61,256 bases of DNA from assembly GCA_947483555.1 (NCBI GenBank), contig CANKMW010000052.1, positions 1 to 61,256 on the forward strand, written 5' to 3'. The stretch is from Myxococcales bacterium (GTDB lineage: Bacteria; Myxococcota_A; Polyangia; Haliangiales; Haliangiaceae). The notes below the pieces were generated by a model. That model did no database searches and was not told the DNA's origin. It saw only the letters and a list, made by a program, of their open reading frames with translations. The translations under genes were made by a program, and so were the position numbers. This document shows, piece by piece, positions 56,938 to 61,256 of this stretch (the stretch's first letter is position 1; every line of letters starts with the position of its first letter).

Positions 56938-57988
56938 TCACTTCGCCGGCGGCGGCGTTCCACCTGGCGGCGGCGGTCCACCCGGCGGCGGTCCCGCCGG
57001 CTTGAACGTCGACGCTGGCACCTTGTTGTCGATCGGCGGGATCGACTTCACGAACGCGGCGATCGCCTTGGCGTCGGCGTCGGTGACCTGCGACCACAGC
57101 GGCAGGTAGAACGACATCGGACCGAGGATCGGCCGCTGGTCCGGGCGCACCCCGACCCGAACCGCCGCGACGATGTCCGCCTCGGTCCACTTGCCGATCC
57201 CGGTCTCCGGGTGGCTGGTGATGTTCGACGACCACAGCGAGCCGGTTCCGAACATCGGCGGCAGCTTCATCTCGAACCCGCCCGCCCACATCTTGCTCAG
57301 GTCCGGCCCCTGCGGCCCGAACGGTGTGTGGCACATCGCGCAGTGCATGAGCCCGGTCAGGTACTGGCCGTGCTTCACCGGATCGGAGGTGTCGTCGACG
57401 CGCGGGATCGGCGGCGCCGGCATGTCGGGCAGCTTGAGATCGCCACGGCCGACCTTGTTGACCACCGGCGGCACGGAGCGCAAGAACGCGACCAGCGCCC
57501 CGGCGTCGTCGTCGGTCATGCCGGCGTAGAACATGTACGGCATGATCATCTTGATCATCGTGCCGTCCTTCCGCTTGCCGTCGCGGATCGCCGCGATGAT
57601 CTCGGCGTCGGTCCACGTGCCGATGCCGGTGTCGGGATCGGGCGTGATGTTCGGCGAGATCCAGGTGCCGAAGTCCTCCTCGATCTCCATCCCGCCGCCG
57701 TAGGCCCGGGTCATGTCGGGCCCCTGCGGCCCGATCGGCGTGTGGCACATCACGCAGCCCGTGATGGTCGCGACGTACTTGCCGCGCTCGAGCTTCGCCG
57801 CATCCGGCGCCGCCGACCCACTACCGGTTCCCGCCGCGCTCCCGGTTCCCGCCGCGCTCCCCGTCCCGGCCGCCGAGCCGGTCCCGGTCCCGGGCGCCGA
57901 ACCGGACGCGGATCCGTACCCCTGGTTGTTGTCCTTCTTCTCCGCCGAGCGCGAGCGCGGCAACGATAGCGATCAGACCAAGCCTCAT
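56938..57988 (-). CDS. Di-heme c-type cytochrome, apparently frameshifted after its signal peptide
   Basis: The long frame (56938-57963) encodes two cytochrome c domains with CVMCHT and CAMCHT heme sites, each followed by conserved segments (GIGTWTDAEIIAAIRDGKRK; GIGKWTEADIVAAVRVG), a Gly/Ser/Ala repeat linker before them and a Pro/Gly-rich tail after. It lacks a signal peptide. Upstream, ATG 57988 with an ideal AGGAGGA starts MRLGLIAIVAALALGG, a perfect export signal, but in a different frame; the two meet near 57940-57950. Heme attachment needs export, so either a recent frameshift or a sequence error separates them. Confidence 0.8.
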
Positions 57989-58210
57989 CGAGATCCTCCT
58001 CATCGAAGGTCCCCCCGGACCTTCATCGTGGGAGGCGACTGTACTCACGGACACGGACCCCTGGTCAACAGACCCGCCCCGCTGCGCCGCGCGGAGCCAT
58101 CCGGAACCTGTCGCACGAGCATCGGCACCCGTCGACGATCCGCGTCGCGCGCCTTGACACCCGCTCCAACCCCGGGTATCCGTTGGCTCCCTCGTTTCTT
58201 GAACCATCTT

Positions 58211-58292
58211 GCGCGGATGGCGGAATTGGTAGACGCGCCAGTTTGAGGGGCTGGTACTTCACCGTGTGGGGGTTCGAGTCCCCCTCCGCGCA
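58211..58292 (+). tRNA. tRNA-Leu, anticodon GAG
   Basis: Acceptor stem GCGCGGA pairs with TCCGCGC at the 3' end, with discriminator A and no encoded CCA. The D arm contains AATTGGTAGAC. The anticodon stem CCAGT/GCTGG encloses loop TTGAGGG with anticodon GAG, followed by a long class II variable arm and the T arm GGGGGTTCGAGTCCCCC. It reads CUC and CUU codons. An integrase remnant follows directly, pointing back towards it, so its 3' end was probably an attachment site. Confidence 0.95.
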
Positions 58293-58296
58293 CGAA

Positions 58297-59005
58297 CTAG
58301 GCAGCCGAGATCCTTCCGGTTGCCGCAGAGCCTGCCAAGACTTTTGGCAGGCTCTTGCCACGAGCGCTGAGCATCGCGATGACCCGGCGGTCAGGGTCGC
58401 CGATCGCCTGCCCAGCCTGCTGCACGTTCTCGGGCAGATCGCGCGGATGCGCCTCCGCCACGTGGACGTAGAGCATCGTCTCGTCGATCCGCTTGTGGCC
58501 CATCCAGGCCTGCAGCCGCCACGGGTTCACGCCGCAGAGCGCGGCGTGGGTTCCGAAGCTGTGCCACCCGCGCTGGGGCAGCCCGGCGCGCCGACAGATG
58601 CGCGTGATCGTCCAGTTGGCCTGCGAGTCGCGGATCGGCGTGCCGTCGGGGTTGGTGACGACGAGCCCGGTGCGGACGACGTCCAGGCGCTTGAGCGCCT
58701 CGACGAGCGTTGGCGTCATCGGGATCGTGCGTCGCGTGCGCCCCTTCGGCGTCGTCGTGATCGTGAGGTTGACCTGGCGGTTGACCGTCACGGTCTGGCC
58801 GACCAGGTCGACGTCCTCGTGCCAGCGCAGCGCCTTCACCTCGCCGCAGCGCAGCCCGGCTTCACCGGCCAGCGCGACGCACGCGTACCACCCAGCGCCC
58901 TCGGCCCGCGCCGCGTCGAGGATCCGAGCGTACTGCTCGAACTCCCACGCGACGATCTCGGGACGCTCGACCTTGAACAGGCCGACGCGCGGCGCCTTCG
59001 GGATG
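58297..59005 (-). pseudogene. Tyrosine integrase remnant, N-terminally truncated and active-site deleted
   Basis: The catalytic domain is readable from about 59005: PRVGLFKVERPEIVAWEF, then GEAGLRCGEVKALRW with Arg-I, TPKGRTRRTIPM with the hairpin Lys, LQAWMGHKRIDETMLYVHV with His-III and Tyr. The core box reads WHSFGTHAALCGVNPW where the family has HSFRHTFGTH, so four residues including catalytic Arg-II are missing in frame. The N-terminal core-binding and arm-binding domains are absent; the sequence runs into the HNH remnant. The stop lies five bases after the tRNA-Leu discriminator base. Confidence 0.8.
58328..58354. terminator. 11-bp perfect hairpin just downstream of tRNA-Leu
   Basis: GAGCCTGCCAA and TTGGCAGGCTC pair around the loop GACTT. 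No T-tract follows on the plus strand beyond TT. It could end tRNA transcription or be part of an integration site; it also codes for the last residues of the integrase remnant. Confidence 0.35.
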
Positions 59006-59432
59006 TGAAGCGCCCATCCAGGAGCGCCTCGGGCGGCCAGTCCCGCGAACGCAGGATGCTCGCGATCCTGCGTACCTGCTCATCTCCATCAGCGGCCATC
59101 GGAATGACCAGCCGCTTTCCCTCTCGGTGCGGTGCCGGCGCCTTGGCAACGAGCCTCCCGTTGGAGGCGTGCCAGAGGCGGCCACCATGCTCGACGACCG
59201 CCCGGACCGGCTTGTTGTGGCGGTCGACCCCACCGACCATCGCGCTCATTTCACGTAGCCGGTCACACAGCTCCGATTCCAGGGGCGACACGTGGTGGTT
59301 GCAAGCGGTGCAACAGTAGGTGCTGGACTTCAAGCGGCCACCCAACGCCGCGGGAAAGACGTGCGCGACCTCGGTGGTGTCGTCGAGATCCGCGGGGCAG
59401 TAGATGCACTTGCCGGTCACCGTCGAGGACAT
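58996..59432 (-). pseudogene. HNH-type zinc-finger nuclease-like protein, C-terminally truncated
   Basis: From ATG 59432 the frame reads CIYCPADL, then TEVAHVFPAALGGRL and YCCTACNHHVSPLESELCDR: a C-x2-C...C-x2-C treble-clef with AHVFP in place of the DHI/AHI of HNH nucleases. After a helical region (RLVIPMAADGDEQVRRIASI) the frame meets the integrase remnant near 59005 and continues only as out-of-frame read-through to 58836. A TACGAT box overlaps the ATG on the minus strand, so GTG 59420 could be the start. Original function was probably a mobile-element or defence nuclease. Confidence 0.65.
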
Positions 59433-59566
59433 CGTAGCGGTTCGTCCTGACGAGGCTGGCTTGAGAGGCACTGTCGACCAAAGTCTAACCGGTTGAAGAT
59501 ATGTAGCTTTGGGCACCCATCGACCCCGTCGTTGCGTTTGTTTCGAATAATTGGCAGAGTCTCCGC

Positions 59567-60022
59567 ATGGCCAGCAGCGCCCTCAAGCTCCCTACCGCCC
59601 GCGCCTCGGCAGAGGCTCAGGAAGCCCTTCGTGCGCTCGCCGGGCTGCGGAGTCGGAAGACGACCCGCGGACTGAAGATTCGCCCCGAGGGCGACGATCC
59701 CGAGGTCGCGTTCACCGTGCCCCGCGAGGCCTTCGAGCTGTTCCTCGAGATCCTCGGCCAGATGGCGAACGGCAACGCGGTCACGATCGTGCCCGTTCAC
59801 GCGGAGCTGACGACCCAGCAGGCGGCCGAGTTGCTCAACGTGTCGCGCCCGTTCCTGGTCGGGCTGCTGGATGACGGGAAGATCCCGTTCCGCCTCGTCG
59901 GCACGCATCGGCGAGTCAAGGCCGCCGATCTGATCGCGTACAAGGCCACGGACGATGAGGAGCGCAAGGCCGCCGTTGCCGCGCTGTCAGAGGAGGCGCA
60001 GAAGCTCGGCCTCGGATACTGA
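59567..60022 (+). CDS. Excisionase-type HTH antitoxin (partner of PIN toxin)
   Basis: 151 residues. Residues about 80-130 form a winged-helix excisionase fold: ELTTQQAAELLNVSRPFLVG and GKIPFRLVGTHRRVKAADLI. An acidic C-terminal helix (DDEERKAAVAALSEEAQKLG) would bind the toxin. The N-terminal region is helical and basic. The PIN gene begins in its stop codon (TGATG), the normal antitoxin-toxin arrangement. Upstream DNA (59470-59560) is AT-richer than its surroundings and includes AATAAT at about 59547, which may be the promoter the antitoxin represses. Confidence 0.85.
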   Translation: MASSALKLPTARASAEAQEALRALAGLRSRKTTRGLKIRPEGDDPEVAFTVPREAFELFLEILGQMANGNAVTIVPVHAELTTQQAAELLNVSRPFLVGLLDDGKIPFRLVGTHRRVKAADLIAYKATDDEERKAAVAALSEEAQKLGLGY

Positions 60023-60594
60023 TGGCCTTCGTCGTCGTCTACGACGCGTGCGTGCTCTACCCGGCGCCGCTACGCGACCTCTTGGTCCGTCTTGCGCGGA
60101 CAGGGTTGTTTCGCGCGCAGTGGACCGAGCTGATCCTCGACGAGTGCTTCCGGAACATCCTGGCGAATCGTCCTGACCTGCGTCCCGAGGCGCTGGTTCG
60201 AACCCGCGAGCTGATGATCAAGGCCGTCCCCGACTGCCTCGTCACCGGCCACGAGTCACTGATCGACGGGCTGGACCTTCCGGATCCAGACGATCGCCAT
60301 GTCCTCGCGGCGGCGATCCGCGCGGCCGCGCAGGTGATCATCACCGCGAACCTCGCCGACTTCCCGGCCGACAAGCTCAAGTCGTACGGCGTGGAGGCGA
60401 TCCACCCTGACGACTTCGTCCTCGACCTGCTCGACCTGGCGCCCGGCGCCGTGGCGAGCGTCGTCGTCGACCAGGCCGCGGGGCTGAAGAACCCGCCGCG
60501 GACGATCGCCGACCTCCTCGACACGTTGCGCGAGCAGGGACTCGTCCGATCGGTCGCGAAGCTGCGAGAGCTACTTGGTACCTTGGCAGACTGA
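60022..60594 (+). CDS. PIN-domain toxin
   Basis: 190 residues, overlapping the antitoxin by one base. The PIN core is FVVVYDACVLYPAPLRDLL (first Asp D8), TELILDECFRNIL (conserved Glu), LPDPDDRHVLAAAIRAAAQV (the paired Asp residues) and IITANLADFPADKL, so the acidic metal site of an RNase is intact. The longer C-terminal part (about residue 135 on) is helical and common in the HTH/PIN subtype. As in VapC, it probably cleaves tRNA or rRNA when free; target unknown. Confidence 0.87.
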   Translation: MAFVVVYDACVLYPAPLRDLLVRLARTGLFRAQWTELILDECFRNILANRPDLRPEALVRTRELMIKAVPDCLVTGHESLIDGLDLPDPDDRHVLAAAIRAAAQVIITANLADFPADKLKSYGVEAIHPDDFVLDLLDLAPGAVASVVVDQAAGLKNPPRTIADLLDTLREQGLVRSVAKLRELLGTLAD

Positions 60595-60638
60595 GGGAAC
60601 GGCCGTGGTGGCGTCTTCGCCCACTGTTGAGCGCTAGG

Positions 60639-61014
60639 ATGCCTGCCGTGGCGGTTCCCGCACTGACGCCGACGACGTACCACCGAGCGCTTCGGGACGC
60701 CCTGCGCACCCAGGAGCCCGGGCTGTGGGCGTGGTACGCGTCGGATCGATTCAGCGAGGCGCAGTCGGAGCGGGTGCGGCTCGAGCTGCTCAAGGCGACC
60801 TACCGCCTCGACCCGAGCGGACAGGCGCAGCTGTACGCGGAAGCGACGGAGGTCGCACGACGGCTCGGCATCGAGGCCCCGATCACGCTGTACCAGGACG
60901 GCTCCGACGGCTCGATGAACGCGGGGCTGTGCTTCGTGCCCGGTGAGGTGCACGTCGTGATCACGGGGCCGGTGCTCTCGCGGCTCGAGCCGATCGAGCT
61001 GCGCGCCTTGCTAG
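60639..61014 (+). pseudogene. M48-family metallopeptidase gene, 5' part, interrupted by a MITE
   Basis: About 125 residues are readable: TYHRALRDALRTQEPGLWAW, AEATEVARRLGIEAPITLYQ, SMNAGLCFVPGEVHVVITGP and LSRLEPIELRALL. In M48 peptidases this last segment runs into the zinc site GHELAH. Here the element at 61015-61251 begins exactly at that point, adds EHRPV and a stop. Right of the element the window ends in CTAGG, which would restore LLG... in the same frame. GTG 60648 lies seven bases after TAGGAT and may be the true start. Confidence 0.75.
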
Positions 61015-61255
61015 AACACCGACCGGTTTGAAACCGCAGCGAGTCCGATCGCTTGCGCTCCCCACCGGGCGTCCTGAGCCGGACCGAGCGCAAGCGAGGT
61101 CCGTGTCGAAGGACGGACTTCGTCGACATGCGCCCTTCGACTCGGCCGCTGCGCGTCCTCGCTCAGGGCGAACGGATTCCCACCGTCGTGGAACGTCGCG
61201 AAAACAGATCGGTTTCAAACCGAACAGATCGGTTTCAAACCGGTCGGTGCTCTAG
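61011..61255. mobile_element. IS630/Tc1-type MITE in a CTAG target
   Basis: The left end 61011-61035 (CTAGAACACCGACCGG...) and right end 61231-61255 (ends CCGGTCGGTGCTCTAG) are inverted repeats matching at 24 of 25 positions. Both edges show CTAG, as expected when an element duplicates TA within CTAG, the preference known for IS630. Inside are an inverted pair of REP-like units (61071-61116 and 61131-61174) and two tandem copies of CAGATCGGTTTCAAACCGAA-type sequence at the right end. There is no room for a transposase, so it is a non-autonomous element. Confidence 0.75.
61071..61174. repeat. Head-to-head REP-like pair inside the MITE
   Basis: 61071-61116 reads GTCCTGAGCC through GTCGAAGGACGG. 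61131-61174 reads CGCCCTTCGACTCGG through CTCAGGGCGAACGG, an imperfect reverse complement of the first. A third unit lies at 56880-56930. The pair could fold into a long hairpin. Confidence 0.6.
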
Positions 61256-61256
61256 G

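Noticed and set aside
58328..58354. Confident intrinsic terminator for tRNA-Leu
   Set aside because: The hairpin is perfect but has no T-tract; kept only as a low-confidence feature.

Overview
The window is a very GC-rich chromosomal segment with strong third-position GC bias, so antisense and off-frame reading is open almost everywhere. The gene content points to the phylum Myxococcota, most likely the Haliangiales/Kofleriaceae side (inference). There are several eukaryotic-like Ser/Thr kinases with membrane segments, a PilZ/J-domain protein, giant TPR and HEAT proteins, many lipoproteins, an RCC1 protein, choice-of-anchor-D repeats ending in a MYXO-CTERM-like tail, and two BMC pentamer genes beside an aldolase, an arrangement I recall from Haliangium.

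Layout. 1-1228: two convergent paralogues of the four-helix-bundle (23S rRNA IVP/Avd) family, GC-rich hexamer and heptamer repeats and a long imperfect palindrome. 1229-6394: dnaJ, glnE and ilvE. 6416-11162: a small lipoprotein, a hemerythrin-like protein behind a coupled leader ORF, a large carboxypeptidase-regulatory-domain protein, and a lipoprotein gene; a clear hairpin/T-tract terminator follows. 11277-14771: manC, manB and a ROK sugar kinase in one operon. 14772-20175, minus strand: a tightly coupled operon of membrane pseudokinase, PilZ-J-TPR protein, lidless Hsp70-like protein and thioredoxin lipoprotein. 20344-25212: asnS, a short ornithine cyclodeaminase-like gene, an aldo/keto reductase, a HAD phosphatase and a fatty-acid desaturase. 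25300-33879: one TPR gene of about 2,860 codons. 33880-35114: decayed CHAT and IS91-like fragments around two small genes. 35115-38451: a membrane Ser/Thr kinase, divergent from an operon of two BMC-P shell genes and a class II aldolase with a C-terminal encapsulation-peptide-like helix. 38514-44117: a beta-propeller/cytochrome lipoprotein, a GNAT, a SixA-like phosphatase, lipoproteins and an alpha/beta hydrolase. 44310-47937 and 51788-56174: two kinase-led operons encoding secreted or envelope partners, separated by a HEAT-repeat gene and an OmpA-like gene. 56188-57988: a methyltransferase and a frameshifted di-heme cytochrome gene. 58211-61256: tRNA-Leu(GAG) followed by an accessory tract with an integrase remnant, an HNH remnant, an HTH/PIN toxin-antitoxin pair and an M48 peptidase gene interrupted by an IS630-type MITE.

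Two features cut across the window. Many start codons lie only 5-9 nt downstream of a TANNNT-like -10 box, so leaderless transcripts appear common; this decided several start choices. Many co-oriented neighbours overlap by 4 bases (GTGA or ATGA), which implies translational coupling. The best candidates for a new system are the pseudokinase/PilZ-J/Hsp70/thioredoxin operon and the BMC-P/tagged-aldolase operon.
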